Source: DASXMX01 sp036794395 (GTDB taxonomy: Bacteria > Planctomycetota > Phycisphaerae > Tepidisphaerales > Tepidisphaeraceae). From it: 23,104 nt of DNA. The first letter of the stretch is position 1; every line of letters begins with the position of its first letter. The position numbers and the translations under genes are program-made. Shown one piece after another: positions 6,756 through 15,660 of this stretch. The DNA lies in assembly GCA_036794395.1 (NCBI GenBank), contig DAIRGS010000096.1, forward strand, positions 1 to 23,104, written 5' to 3'. The notes beneath the pieces are model-generated. The model searched no databases. It saw only the letters and a list, made by a program, of their open reading frames with translations, and was not told the DNA's origin.

Positions 6756-9700
6756 ATGTCCGTTGTCCGATTTGCGCTGAAACGGCCGTACACGATCGCG
6801 GCGGCTGTCATCCTTTTGTGCCTCCTGGGCGTCGGCGCCGCACTGCGCATGCCGGTGGACATCTTTCCCGAGATCAACATTCCCGTTGTCAGCGTCGTGT
6901 GGACCTACAACGGAATGAGCGCGCAAGAAATCCAGAATCGTATCCTCATAAAGCATGAACGGCAGATGGCGTCACTGGTCGACGACATCGCGCGGCTGGA
7001 AGCCAACAGTTACAATGGCGTTGGAGTCATCAAGGTTTATCTGCATGACGGCGCGGATGTAAGCCGGGCGGTGTCGCAGCTTTCCAGTTGCGCGCAAACG
7101 GTGCTCAAGAGTATGCCGCGCAACATCACGCCCCCTCTAATAATACGGTACAGCGCCACCGACGTGCCCATCATCCAGCTGAGCTTGTCCAGCCGGTTCC
7201 TGCCCGACCAACGGATGACGGACTTTGGACAACAGATTTTGCGCCCGAACCTCGCCGTGGTCCACGGTGCCCAGGTTCCCTACCCCTACGGCGGCAAGCC
7301 TCGCGTAATCATGGTCGATCTGGACATGCCCGCGCTGCAGTCCCGAGGCCTCACGCCGACCGATGTTGTCAACGCATTGAGCGACCAAAACCTCCAGGCT
7401 CCGTCGGGCGATGTGAAAATTGGCGGACTTGATTATGCCGTCCCACTGAACAACAGCACCAACTCGGTTGCCGCGTTAAACGATTTCCCCATCCGTGAAG
7501 TGAGCAAAAGAACCATCTTTCTGCGGGATGTTGCTCATGTTCGCGACGGATACAGCGTTCAGACCAATGCCGTCAGCCAGAATGGGCGGCCTGCCGCCCT
7601 GATGACCATCCGCAAGACCGGGGGCGTCTCGACGCTGGCAGTCATTTCCGGAATAAAAAAGGCCTTGCCCGACATCGAGCACCTCCTGCCCCCGGGCATG
7701 TCCATCAAGGCGCTTTTTGATCAGTCGATCTTTGTGAGAGCCGCGCTCAACGGTGTCATTCTGGGCGGCATGATGGCAGCGGCCCTAACGGCCCTGATGA
7801 TCCTGCTGTTCCTGGGCAACTGGCGCCTGACGATCATCATTCTCGCATCCATTCCGCTCTCAGTCGTCGCGGCACTTTTATTCATGTACGTCGGTGGCCA
7901 GTCGCTCAATACCATGACCCTCGGCGGCTTTGCGCTGGCGGTGGGCATTCTGGTCGATAACGCCACCGTCGTCATCGAGAACATCGAGCGACATCTGTCG
8001 TTGGGCAAGCCCATCATGTCCGGGATTCTCGATGGGGCCGCCGAGGTGGGAATGCCAACACTCCTGGCAACCTTTGCCATCTGTATTGTCTTCGTGCCGG
8101 TGTTCCTGCTGGAGGGAACGGCCAAGTATTTATTCAGCCCGCTGTCGCTTTCAGTCATTGTTTCGTTACTGGCAAGCCTCGTGCTTTCCTTCACGCTGGT
8201 GCCGGTCCTGTTCAAATACCTCATGCAGTCCTATGTGGAGAAGCACGGAAAGCGCGGGGGGGCGCATGACATTGAAGTCCATCGATCCCGCAACCCGTTC
8301 ACCTGGGTTCATTTCGTCTTCGAGTCGGCCTTCAACCGCCTTCGAAACGGATATCGAAACGCCCTCGCGTGGGCACTGATTCGCCCCGTGCCCACCGCCG
8401 GCTTTTTCGTGGCGCTGGCTTTGGCTTCGGCCTTTCTTTTCCCGGAGCTGGGCATGGATTTCTTTCCGGATGTGGATGCCGGTCAAATGCGCCTTCACGT
8501 CAGAGCGCCCGCCGGGACTAAACTCGAGAATACCCAGGACGGGTTCGCGCATGTGGAGAAGGAGATTCGTCAGATTGTCGGCGGCGATCAGGTCGATGCC
8601 GTCCTCGACAATATCGGCCTCCCGTACAGCGGCATCAATATCGCCCTGAGCGACTCCTCGACCATCGGGCCGATGGACGGAGATATTCTCATCGCCCTCA
8701 AGGAGAAGCACACGCCGACCGCCCTTCACATGGCGGCGCTGCGTCGTGAATTGCCCAAACGATTTCCCGATTACCAGTTCTTCTTCCAACCCGCCGACAT
8801 CGTGAACCAGGTCCTCAATTTCGGCCAACCCGCTCCGATCGACATCCACGTCTCCGGGCCGCGCCAGGACGTTGGTTACGCTACCGCGATCAAGATTCTC
8901 CACGATATAAGGTCAGTTCCCGGAATTGTCGACGCGCACATTTTCCAGGTCCCCGACGCGCCGGCGATGAAAATCGAGGTGGACCGCGCTTTAGCCAGCC
9001 AGATGGGCATCAGCCAACGCGACGTTTCAAATAGCGTCCTGGTCACACTCAGTTCAAGCGCGATGGTTTCGCCGAATTTCTGGCTGAACCCCAATAACAG
9101 CGTCACCTACCCGCTGCTGGTTCAGACGCCGCAATATCGAGTCGATTCGCTGCCCGAACTGCTCCAAATCCCGGTGACGCCCAAAAACGCTCACAATGAC
9201 CAGATGCTCATGAACCTCGCCCGGATTACACGTGGCACGGTGCCGATGGTTCTATCGCAATACAACATCCGCCCTGTATTTGACGTACAAGCCAACGTCC
9301 AGGGCCGCGACCTGGGCGGCGTGGCCGGCGCGCTTCGCCGCGTCATTGCCGCTGATACACCCGAGGCATCCACCGGAGTTCACGTCGATCTGGCGGGCCA
9401 GGTCCAAACCATGGGTGAGAGCTTCAACGGGCTGTTTGCCGGGATGGGATTGGCCGTCCTACTTGTATTCCTTATGATGGTCATGAATTTCCAGAGCTGG
9501 CTCGATCCGCTTATCGTTTTGGTCGCGGTGCCATTTGCACTGGCCGGTGTCTTGTGGATGCTTTACCTGACCGGCACGCATCTGAGTGTGCCAGCGTTGA
9601 TGGGCACACTGATGTGTATCGGACTGACAACCGCGAACAGCATCCTGGTCGTTTCATTTGCAAACGATCGATTGAAAGCCGGGGACGATCCGCTTACCGC

Positions 9701-9950
9701 TGCCCTTGCCGCGGGACATACGCGCCTGCGACCGGTCCTTATGACTGCCGGCGCCATGGTGCTCGGCATGATTCCCATGGCGCTGGGCGTGGGAGAAGGC
9801 GGAGAGCAAAACGCTCCCCTGGCGCGGGCCGTCATAGGAGGCCTTATTTTCGCCACCTTCGCCACGCTGGTTTTCGTTCCAGTGATGTACCGGCTCCTGC
9901 GCCGTGCATCAGACGCCAAGTTGGAGGACTCATCCGTTGCAACCGCGTAG
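6756..9950 (+). CDS. RND efflux permease (HAE1/AcrB-like inner-membrane pump)
   Basis: This 1064-residue protein has normal length for the hydrophobe/amphiphile exporter family. It begins with SVVRFALKRPYTIAAAVILL (cytoplasmic amphipathic helix and TM1), followed by the porter-domain motif MPVDIFPEINIPVVSVVWTY and the TM4 motif GGFALAVGILVDNATVVIEN. A second half with the same layout follows TM7 (about 8395). Proton-relay positions differ from AcrB. The TM4 Asp pair is D401-N402 instead of Asp-Asp, and the TM10 Lys position is A960 in GLTTANSILVVSF. This DN/TAN pattern recurs in an RND subfamily in my recollection, so it is probably not a defect. The gene leads an operon with its adaptor and outer-membrane factor. 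The ribosome site before 6756 is weak (GAGTGAG). Substrates cannot be read from sequence. Confidence 0.93.
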   Translation: MSVVRFALKRPYTIAAAVILLCLLGVGAALRMPVDIFPEINIPVVSVVWTYNGMSAQEIQNRILIKHERQMASLVDDIARLEANSYNGVGVIKVYLHDGADVSRAVSQLSSCAQTVLKSMPRNITPPLIIRYSATDVPIIQLSLSSRFLPDQRMTDFGQQILRPNLAVVHGAQVPYPYGGKPRVIMVDLDMPALQSRGLTPTDVVNALSDQNLQAPSGDVKIGGLDYAVPLNNSTNSVAALNDFPIREVSKRTIFLRDVAHVRDGYSVQTNAVSQNGRPAALMTIRKTGGVSTLAVISGIKKALPDIEHLLPPGMSIKALFDQSIFVRAALNGVILGGMMAAALTALMILLFLGNWRLTIIILASIPLSVVAALLFMYVGGQSLNTMTLGGFALAVGILVDNATVVIENIERHLSLGKPIMSGILDGAAEVGMPTLLATFAICIVFVPVFLLEGTAKYLFSPLSLSVIVSLLASLVLSFTLVPVLFKYLMQSYVEKHGKRGGAHDIEVHRSRNPFTWVHFVFESAFNRLRNGYRNALAWALIRPVPTAGFFVALALASAFLFPELGMDFFPDVDAGQMRLHVRAPAGTKLENTQDGFAHVEKEIRQIVGGDQVDAVLDNIGLPYSGINIALSDSSTIGPMDGDILIALKEKHTPTALHMAALRRELPKRFPDYQFFFQPADIVNQVLNFGQPAPIDIHVSGPRQDVGYATAIKILHDIRSVPGIVDAHIFQVPDAPAMKIEVDRALASQMGISQRDVSNSVLVTLSSSAMVSPNFWLNPNNSVTYPLLVQTPQYRVDSLPELLQIPVTPKNAHNDQMLMNLARITRGTVPMVLSQYNIRPVFDVQANVQGRDLGGVAGALRRVIAADTPEASTGVHVDLAGQVQTMGESFNGLFAGMGLAVLLVFLMMVMNFQSWLDPLIVLVAVPFALAGVLWMLYLTGTHLSVPALMGTLMCIGLTTANSILVVSFANDRLKAGDDPLTAALAAGHTRLRPVLMTAGAMVLGMIPMALGVGEGGEQNAPLARAVIGGLIFATFATLVFVPVMYRLLRRASDAKLEDSSVATA

Positions 9951-10014
9951 CGAAGTCGATGCTCCATTCACGCATTCGTCCCACAATTCCAACTCGACCA
10001 CGGAGCTGAAAAAC

Positions 10015-11307
10015 GTGCCAGATCCCTTTGAGAATAACCATGGTTCCCATCGTCCGGTCAATGCCGTGCAGGGCACGGGCCGAAGGCTCGCGATCGCTGC
10101 GGTTGTAGTCGCCATCGCGCTGGTCGCTGGATTCCTGTCGCGAAGGCACCGCAATGCCCAAGTGATGGCCGCCCTGGAAGGACAAACCGCCCAAGACGTG
10201 CGAACGCCTGCCGCTATCGATGTCGTTCGAATTTCTCTAGTGCCCTCGGCCCACACGCTAAGCTTCCCCGGTGAAGCCCGCGCGTGGTACCAGAGCACCA
10301 TCTATGCCCGCGTGAGCGGATATGTCGCGACGTGGTCGGGAGACATCGGCCAGCAGGTGAAAAAGGGACAGCCTCTTGCCGCGATCGACACTCCGGAACT
10401 TGACGAGCAACTCATTGCGTCGCGCGCAAAGCTCAAGGCGGCCCGCTCGGAAGTGGAAGTCGCGCAGGCCTCGTCACAATTTGCCAAAAAAACCTACGAC
10501 CGCTGGTGGGATTCTCCCAAGGGCGTTGTCTCGGAACAGGAACGCGAGGAAAAGAAATCCGCCTACGAATCGAGTGCCGCCAAACTCGACGCGGCCAAAT
10601 CGCAGGTGAACCTCGAAGAGGCCGACCTCAGTCGTCTGGAAACAATGCAACGATTCAAGACGGTTACCGCCCCGTTTGACGGGACCATCATCGCCCGCCG
10701 CGTGGATATCGGCGATTTGGTCACTGCCGGAAGTACCTCCAATACGACATCGCTTTACGACATCGCACAGTACGACACGATCCGAGTCTTCGTCGATGTT
10801 CCTGAATCGGTCGCATCCGAAATCAGCGACCAGATGCCCGCCACGGCCATCGCCCGCGAGCTTCCCGGGCGGACGTTTGCCGGTACGGTTGCGAGGACCA
10901 GCCGCTCGATCGATCCGGCAAGCCGGACCCTTCGAGTTGAAGTCGATGTCAAAAACCTGGACTTTGCGTTGCTTCCCGGCATGTACCTCAATGTGGACTT
11001 CAAGGCGAACCAGCCGATGCCGGTGCTTCGCATTCCCGCAAGTGCTCTGACTTTCCGTTCCGGTGGGCCGGAGGTGGCCGTAGTCGCATCCGATGGCACC
11101 GTCAGGTTTCATGGAGTCAGCATCGCCCGCGATCTGGGCGATTCAATTGAAATTGCCACGGGATTGGAATCCGGTGACAGGGTCGCGCTGAACATTGGCA
11201 ACCAAACCGTCGATGGCGACCACGTAACCGCCAACGAGGTCGATGCCATTGACGGCGCGCCCCCGCGGGCCAGGCAAGCTGCCGCCGTCGCGGTAAAACC
11301 AAACTGA
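10015..11307 (+). CDS. RND periplasmic adaptor (HlyD/membrane fusion protein)
   Basis: About 430 residues from a GTG at 10015, chosen because GGAG lies 9 bases upstream. The frame is open back to an ATG at 9904 inside the permease, but that would add an odd polar N-terminus. An N-terminal membrane anchor (RRLAIAAVVVAIALVAGFL, about 25-42) is followed by a lipoyl half-motif (WSGDIGQQVKKGQPLAAIDT). An alpha-hairpin (about residues 125-210, containing EVEVAQASSQFAKKTYDRWW) and the second lipoyl half (FKTVTAPFDGTIIARRVDIG) come next, then beta-barrel and membrane-proximal domains. It bridges the permease at 6756-9950 and the outer-membrane factor at 11360-12916 in the periplasm. It starts 65 bases after the permease stop, consistent with one operon. 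Confidence 0.92.
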   Translation: MPDPFENNHGSHRPVNAVQGTGRRLAIAAVVVAIALVAGFLSRRHRNAQVMAALEGQTAQDVRTPAAIDVVRISLVPSAHTLSFPGEARAWYQSTIYARVSGYVATWSGDIGQQVKKGQPLAAIDTPELDEQLIASRAKLKAARSEVEVAQASSQFAKKTYDRWWDSPKGVVSEQEREEKKSAYESSAAKLDAAKSQVNLEEADLSRLETMQRFKTVTAPFDGTIIARRVDIGDLVTAGSTSNTTSLYDIAQYDTIRVFVDVPESVASEISDQMPATAIARELPGRTFAGTVARTSRSIDPASRTLRVEVDVKNLDFALLPGMYLNVDFKANQPMPVLRIPASALTFRSGGPEVAVVASDGTVRFHGVSIARDLGDSIEIATGLESGDRVALNIGNQTVDGDHVTANEVDAIDGAPPRARQAAAVAVKPN

Positions 11308-11359
11308 TTTGTCGCGGTTATACACCCCCGAGTGATGCACCTCCTGGAGACTGGCGTCG

Positions 11360-12916
11360 ATGAGAATCAGGCAATTCATACTCGCAGCTGCCGCGACCGC
11401 GCTTGGGGCTGGCGGATGCGAAGTTGGGCCGAATTACCACGTCCCGCAGCCCCAGCTCCCTGATTCGTTCGATACCGGCCCGGCTTCCCCACCCGCCTCG
11501 CAGCCGTCCACCCAGCCCGCGGCGCTCCGCCAGGTCGATTTCTCCAGATGGTGGCAGGCCCTGGGCGATCCCGAACTGGATTCCCTTGTAAAACGCGCGG
11601 TCGCCTCGAACCTCGATCTTCGCATCGCATTGACGCGCTTACAGGAAGCGAAAATCGGCGAATACGTCGTTTCGGGCGGAAGTTTTCCCCTACTTGGCTT
11701 CAGCGCGGGCGCCGGGCGCGGCAGCGGATCAGACTCCACACGCGGCCGCATCAGCAGCCCGCTGCATTCGGCCGCCGACACGTCAGGGCTCAACGAGATT
11801 ACCGAAGCGGCAGGCTTCGACGCGACATGGGAGATCGACCTCTTCGGCCGATTTCGCCGCGAAATTGAAGCCAGCCAGGCCGATACGCAGGCGGTCGCCG
11901 AGGCTCGCAACGCGGTTCTGATCGCGCTGGTTAGCGAGGTGGCGCGCGCCTACGTTGAAGAGCGGGCATTGAGCTTGCGTCTCGCTGTCGCCCTGCAGAA
12001 CCTCGGCATTCAGCAACAGACCGTTGACGTGGTAAACAAGCGATACGCGCAAGGCATCACCAACGAACTCGACCTGGCCCTGTCACAGCGGCAACTGGCC
12101 ACCGTGCAGGCGACTCTTGGCCCGTTGAAAGCGGCGGTCGCCCAATCGCAACGACGCATTGCCGTTCTGCTGGGTCAGGCGCCGCAAGACCTTTATCGGG
12201 AATTTCAAAAACCGGGAAGCCTCCCGGACCCTCCCCCGCAAATTGAGCCCGGAATGCCGATCGACCTGCTTCGCAGGCGCCCGGACATCCGACGCGCCGA
12301 ACGTCAGCTCGCGGCGGCAACTGCGCGGGTGGGCGTTGCCACCGCCAACCTGTTTCCCCGCATCGCGCTGAGCGGAGCATTTGGCTTTCAAGGCCAGGGT
12401 CTGGGCCAAACGCCCGTTTCCGAAAAGACGATCTGGGCACTTGGTCCGTCGCTGTATTGGCCGTTACTCGACTTTGGCACGCTTGATGCCATCGTCCAAT
12501 ACCAGGATTTACGGACCCGCGAGTTGCTCGATAATTACCGGCAAGTCGTCCTGCTTGCGATCGAGGAAGTCGATAACGCGATCGGCAATTACGTCGCCCA
12601 GCGCGATCGGCTCGACCGTCTGAACGATGCCGTCACCGCCAGCCGCCATGCGGTAGATCTTGCCACGCAACGATATGATCGCGGCCTAACCGATTTCCTG
12701 AATGTCTTGGACGCACAGCGACAACTCTACGATTTGCAGGACCAGCAGGCCGTCGCGCAGCAGGGTGTCGCAATGCAATACATTCTGCTTTACAAGGCGC
12801 TGGGCGGCGGCTGGGAAAACCACCAATCCGTTCCACCGATTCGTCAGCCGCGCCCGGCGGTGATTGCTGCCGGTGCGACGCTCCTTACCGCAAGCCAGCC
12901 CGAAAATCGCCGGTAG
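11360..12916 (+). CDS. RND outer-membrane factor lipoprotein (NodT/TolC family)
   Basis: This 518-residue protein has a lipoprotein signal peptide with lipobox GAGGC (lipidated Cys20), then CEVGPNYHVPQPQLPDSF, the standard opening of NodT-type outer-membrane factors. A Pro/Ser/Thr/Gln-rich spacer (about 40-56) follows. Two OEP repeats carry the family landmarks: DFSRWWQALGDPELDSLVKR, FDATWEIDLFGRFRREIEAS, and PIDLLRRRPDIRRAERQLAA. It would form the trimeric outer-membrane channel of the pump encoded just upstream. GGAG lies 10 bases before the ATG. The gap after the adaptor is 52 bases. No convincing intrinsic terminator follows; only a weak GCCA/TGGC hairpin lies near 12953-12965. Confidence 0.93.
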   Translation: MRIRQFILAAAATALGAGGCEVGPNYHVPQPQLPDSFDTGPASPPASQPSTQPAALRQVDFSRWWQALGDPELDSLVKRAVASNLDLRIALTRLQEAKIGEYVVSGGSFPLLGFSAGAGRGSGSDSTRGRISSPLHSAADTSGLNEITEAAGFDATWEIDLFGRFRREIEASQADTQAVAEARNAVLIALVSEVARAYVEERALSLRLAVALQNLGIQQQTVDVVNKRYAQGITNELDLALSQRQLATVQATLGPLKAAVAQSQRRIAVLLGQAPQDLYREFQKPGSLPDPPPQIEPGMPIDLLRRRPDIRRAERQLAAATARVGVATANLFPRIALSGAFGFQGQGLGQTPVSEKTIWALGPSLYWPLLDFGTLDAIVQYQDLRTRELLDNYRQVVLLAIEEVDNAIGNYVAQRDRLDRLNDAVTASRHAVDLATQRYDRGLTDFLNVLDAQRQLYDLQDQQAVAQQGVAMQYILLYKALGGGWENHQSVPPIRQPRPAVIAAGATLLTASQPENRR

Positions 12917-13066
12917 AAGTTCACTTCAGACAGCCCTGTGGGCATCAATGTCAGCCAACATGGCTAAATGACTGCAATTCCCCCGCTAAGTATTTCGAAC
13001 GTCATCTGGCGCTGAAAACGGCGTTCCGCACGTCTTCTCACACTCTGGCCATATCGCTGGGCCGGC

Positions 13067-13101
13067 CTTAACCTGATCTTAACGATTACATCATCTATAG
13101 C
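13067..13101 (+). promoter_or_regulatory. Pho box-like direct repeats and -10 element before the second porin
   Basis: CTTAACC (13067-13073) and CTTAACG (13078-13084) are direct repeats with an 11-base period (7 bases plus a 4-base spacer). That is the arrangement bound by PhoB/PhoP-type regulators; TTAAC-type half-sites are known from Bacillus and cyanobacterial Pho boxes. A -10-like TATAGC starts 11 bases after the second repeat (13096-13101), the spacing expected when the box replaces a -35. The downstream gene is a phosphate-porin family member, which fits. The assignment is inferred from pattern and context. Confidence 0.55.
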
Positions 13102-13178
13102 TCACGGGCATCTTAATAATTCACGGCACGTTCAAATTCAGTTCGAACTATCTATCGCCCTTGGGAAGGGAGCGTTTC

Positions 13179-14645
13179 GTGAAACAGGTTAGAAGGCCGC
13201 GGGTAGCGGCAATCTTGTCCGCCGCGGCCATTGGGATTTGTAGCAACAGCTACGCAGATCAGCCCGCCTCGCAGCCACAGTCCGATACGGCCCACGAACT
13301 TCAAATGCTTCGGGCTCGCATTGATCAACTTGAAAAACAGCAGAAAGATCAACAGATCAAACAGGACGCGGCCATTCAACAGGCCACCGTCAACAGCGTC
13401 ATGAGCGATGCCGACCGTAAGAGCAAGCTATTCGATAACATCGGAATCAGCGCCGGCTACAAGGAAAACCGCTTCTTCATCGGAAGCGATGACGGGAACT
13501 TCACCCTCCGCCCCTGGTATCACCTCCAGATTCGCGACGTCACGGTGGATCGAAAGGACACCAAGCCTTCGGGTAATGATGACATTGAGAACGGTTTCGA
13601 GATCCGCCGGATGAAGATCGGGCTTGACGGAAACATGTTCTCACCGGACTTCACTTATTTTTTCAATTGGGCGACAAGCCGTGCGAACGGCACCGCTAAT
13701 GTGACCAACTCCTCGGGCGCCACAATCGGCACGGTCAGCAACAGCCTGGGCGGTGTGCCGATCCTTGAAGAAGCCTGGGTCAAATACAACTTCCACGATA
13801 CGCCCTGGTTCGTTAAAGCCGGGCAGATCAAGGACCCGCTCCTGCACGACCAGATCGTCAGCTCGCGCTATCAGCAAAGCGCCGAACGCTCGCTCACGGC
13901 CGATGTCTTCGCAAACGGCGACGCATTCACCGAGGGCATTACCGTCATCTATGACCACAAAAACTGGTTGCGCGCGGAAGCCGGCGTGAATCACGGTTTG
14001 CGGTCGGCCAATACCAATTTCCAGGATTTCCAGACAAATGCCTACAACTTTGGCGTTGCGGGTCGCGCCGAAGTCAAAGTGATGGGACGGTGGCAGGATT
14101 ATGCCCAGATTGGCGCGGTGGGCACAAAGGAGCCGCTGTTGGTGTTTGGCATCGGAGCCGATTCATCGCAGCGAGGCCACGCGACCCAGACGGTTGGGGC
14201 GGCGGACGTGATGTATGGCGATCCATCGGGATTCAACTTTTATGGCGCATTGGTCGACCGTTACACCAATCACAATTTCGGCTTCCAGACGCAATCGGGC
14301 ACCGGCGCCAGCATCAGCGCCCCGGCCGCAACAGCCGCCAACAAGGCAACCAACGAATACTCCCTCTTGGCGCAGGGCGGCTACAACATCAGCCAGCACA
14401 TTGAGCCGTTCGGACGCTACGAATACATGCATGTCGAAGGAACCGCTGCCGGCAGCATCAATTATCTTCAGGTGCTCACCGCCGGCGTGAATTACTACTT
14501 TGTCGGCCATCGCGCCAAACTGACGGCCGAGGTTCAGTACCTGCCCAAGGGCATTCCATTCGCCGATGGAGCGAGCGATATCCTGACCAGTACAAAGGGT
14601 CGCGGAGAGATCTCAGCGGAACTCCAGTTTCAGCTCTTGCTCTAA
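13179..14645 (+). CDS. Phosphate-selective porin O/P-type outer-membrane protein (second copy)
   Basis: About 488 residues from a GTG at 13179, preceded by GGGAG at 6 bases; a TTG at 13161 is an alternative. The signal peptide (KQVRRPRVAAILSAAAIGIC, cut near SYA/DQP) is followed by a coiled coil at about 37-70 (HELQMLRARIDQLEKQQKDQ). The barrel motifs match the first porin: FIGSDDGNFTLRPWYHLQIR, NGFEIRRMKIGLDGNMFSPD, VKAGQIKDPLLHDQ, and AEVQYLPKGIPFADG near the end. The final strand ends in LQFQLLL. The function would be an anion or phosphate channel in the outer membrane. Upstream Pho box-like repeats suggest induction under phosphate limitation, unlike the paralogue at 1898-3316, which lacks them. 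Confidence 0.9.
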   Translation: MKQVRRPRVAAILSAAAIGICSNSYADQPASQPQSDTAHELQMLRARIDQLEKQQKDQQIKQDAAIQQATVNSVMSDADRKSKLFDNIGISAGYKENRFFIGSDDGNFTLRPWYHLQIRDVTVDRKDTKPSGNDDIENGFEIRRMKIGLDGNMFSPDFTYFFNWATSRANGTANVTNSSGATIGTVSNSLGGVPILEEAWVKYNFHDTPWFVKAGQIKDPLLHDQIVSSRYQQSAERSLTADVFANGDAFTEGITVIYDHKNWLRAEAGVNHGLRSANTNFQDFQTNAYNFGVAGRAEVKVMGRWQDYAQIGAVGTKEPLLVFGIGADSSQRGHATQTVGAADVMYGDPSGFNFYGALVDRYTNHNFGFQTQSGTGASISAPAATAANKATNEYSLLAQGGYNISQHIEPFGRYEYMHVEGTAAGSINYLQVLTAGVNYYFVGHRAKLTAEVQYLPKGIPFADGASDILTSTKGRGEISAELQFQLLL

Positions 14646-14680
14646 CACTTAGGATCGGCGACAAAATCCGTCTGCTGCGC

Positions 14681-14941
14681 GTGCCCGAAGGCGACCTCCG
14701 TCAACGCGAACGCGAGATCAGCGCCGGCACCGAGGAGGCCGGCTTTACTGCCGATACGATCGAGCGGATCATCGCCCGAAACGCCATCGTAACCATCACG
14801 GAAATCCATCGCGACTTGCCTTGGTTTAACCGTCGCCTCAAGCGGCCTGATGGCACCTTCGAGTACCATTCCATCGCGATCATGGATGATGATTCGTGGG
14901 AATACGTCACTCCCCGCCATCGAAGAAAACCGTCCAAATGA
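14681..14941 (+). CDS. Small acidic hypothetical protein with unclear start
   Basis: 86 residues if started at the GTG at 14681. The same frame is open upstream through the porin stop and encodes RIGDKIRLLR directly before the GTG, which reads like part of the same protein. No ATG or GTG with a ribosome site lies there, so the true start may be unusual or lost. The protein is charged and soluble: GDLRQREREISAGTEEAGFT, then TIERIIARNAIVTITEI, and a C-terminal FEYHSIAIMDDDSWEYV. It resembles small hypothetical proteins I associate with planctomycetes, but I cannot name a family or function. It begins 35 bases after the porin stop, so it may be co-transcribed and translationally coupled. Confidence 0.5.
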   Translation: MPEGDLRQREREISAGTEEAGFTADTIERIIARNAIVTITEIHRDLPWFNRRLKRPDGTFEYHSIAIMDDDSWEYVTPRHRRKPSK

Positions 14942-15023
14942 TCCGGGACAATGGCGAAAACATCTCACCCGATACATTAAATTTTCGTTACGTTCCAATT
15001 CCTGTAGACCATTTGGGCACAAT

Positions 15024-15052
15024 TTGACGACAATTCCACTCCAAATTAAAAT
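15024..15052 (+). promoter_or_regulatory. Strong sigma-70-type promoter, predicted leaderless
   Basis: TTGACG (15024-15029) and TAAAAT (15047-15052) are separated by exactly 17 bases, each one mismatch from consensus. The ATG of the small membrane protein gene starts at 15060, 8 bases after the -10 element, where transcription should begin. No Shine-Dalgarno sequence precedes the ATG. Together these predict a leaderless mRNA. Confidence 0.6.
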
Positions 15053-15059
15053 CCCGCCC

Positions 15060-15209
15060 ATGCGCAGCATAATCGTCGGGATTATCTTCATTATCGGTGG
15101 ACTGACCGGCAAGTTGGCGCTCATCGGCACGCACAGCGGCGTGGCCCTGGCCGTTGTCGGGGGGATTCTCATCCTCCTCGGCGGCGCGCGCATGGCCAAT
15201 CGCGGCTGA
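15060..15209 (+). CDS. Small two-helix membrane protein
   Basis: 49 residues, nearly all hydrophobic: MRSIIVGIIFIIGGLTGKLA, a short polar turn (IGTHSG), VALAVVGGILILLGGARMA, then a basic end. The two Gly-rich helices should form a membrane hairpin with both ends on the same side. I chose the ATG at 15060 because everything upstream in the frame is non-coding in character and a strong promoter ends 8 bases before it. There is no ribosome site, which fits a leaderless message. Function is unknown; similar tiny two-TM proteins are widespread and often unannotated. Confidence 0.6.
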   Translation: MRSIIVGIIFIIGGLTGKLALIGTHSGVALAVVGGILILLGGARMANRG

Positions 15210-15660
15210 ACGGCTTGGGACCCTATTGGTGTGTTTACCCAGGGGCGGGACCGAGGGGTGCCGCTCCTGCTTGCGTTGATAAATTTTTGAATCTGTTTTC
15301 ACGCACGATCATGATGATTCATGGGAGCCAATCGTTTCCGTTATTTGGCCAGGCGTGCAAGATAAGTGAGGATCTTTATCTGATTTGCAGGTGTTGGCGA
15401 TCAAAGCCCCTCCTCGTTCGCCCTCCCGTTTCACCCTATGACGACTAATTGTCCAATTCTTCGCAGCCAGTACAAATTCTTTTTGCCACAACTGTTCTAC
15501 CCTGCGCCGTTGCAGCACCGTCCGTTGGTCAAGCGCGCCTCCGTGTCTCTCTTCGAGCCTGAGCCTCAGAGCCGAAGGCCGTGCCTCCGTGGTTTCATCT
15601 CTTATTCGCTGCGGCTCCCCCGCGCAATATTTTGCGTCAAATGAGCGATGCTCCGCAATC
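15210..15660. other. Intergenic stretch without a supported gene
   Basis: Between the small membrane gene and the 3' end of the aminotransferase I see no frame with a start, ribosome site and plausible protein. A 119-codon minus-strand frame (15309-15668) has very biased, Arg/Glu-rich composition and overlaps the aminotransferase end. I see no clear tRNA or terminator; only an ATCATGATGAT palindrome near 15309. Confidence 0.5.

Noticed and set aside
8166..8903. 245-codon minus-strand frame inside the RND permease
   Set aside because: It is fully antisense to a strongly supported permease gene and has no recognisable domain.
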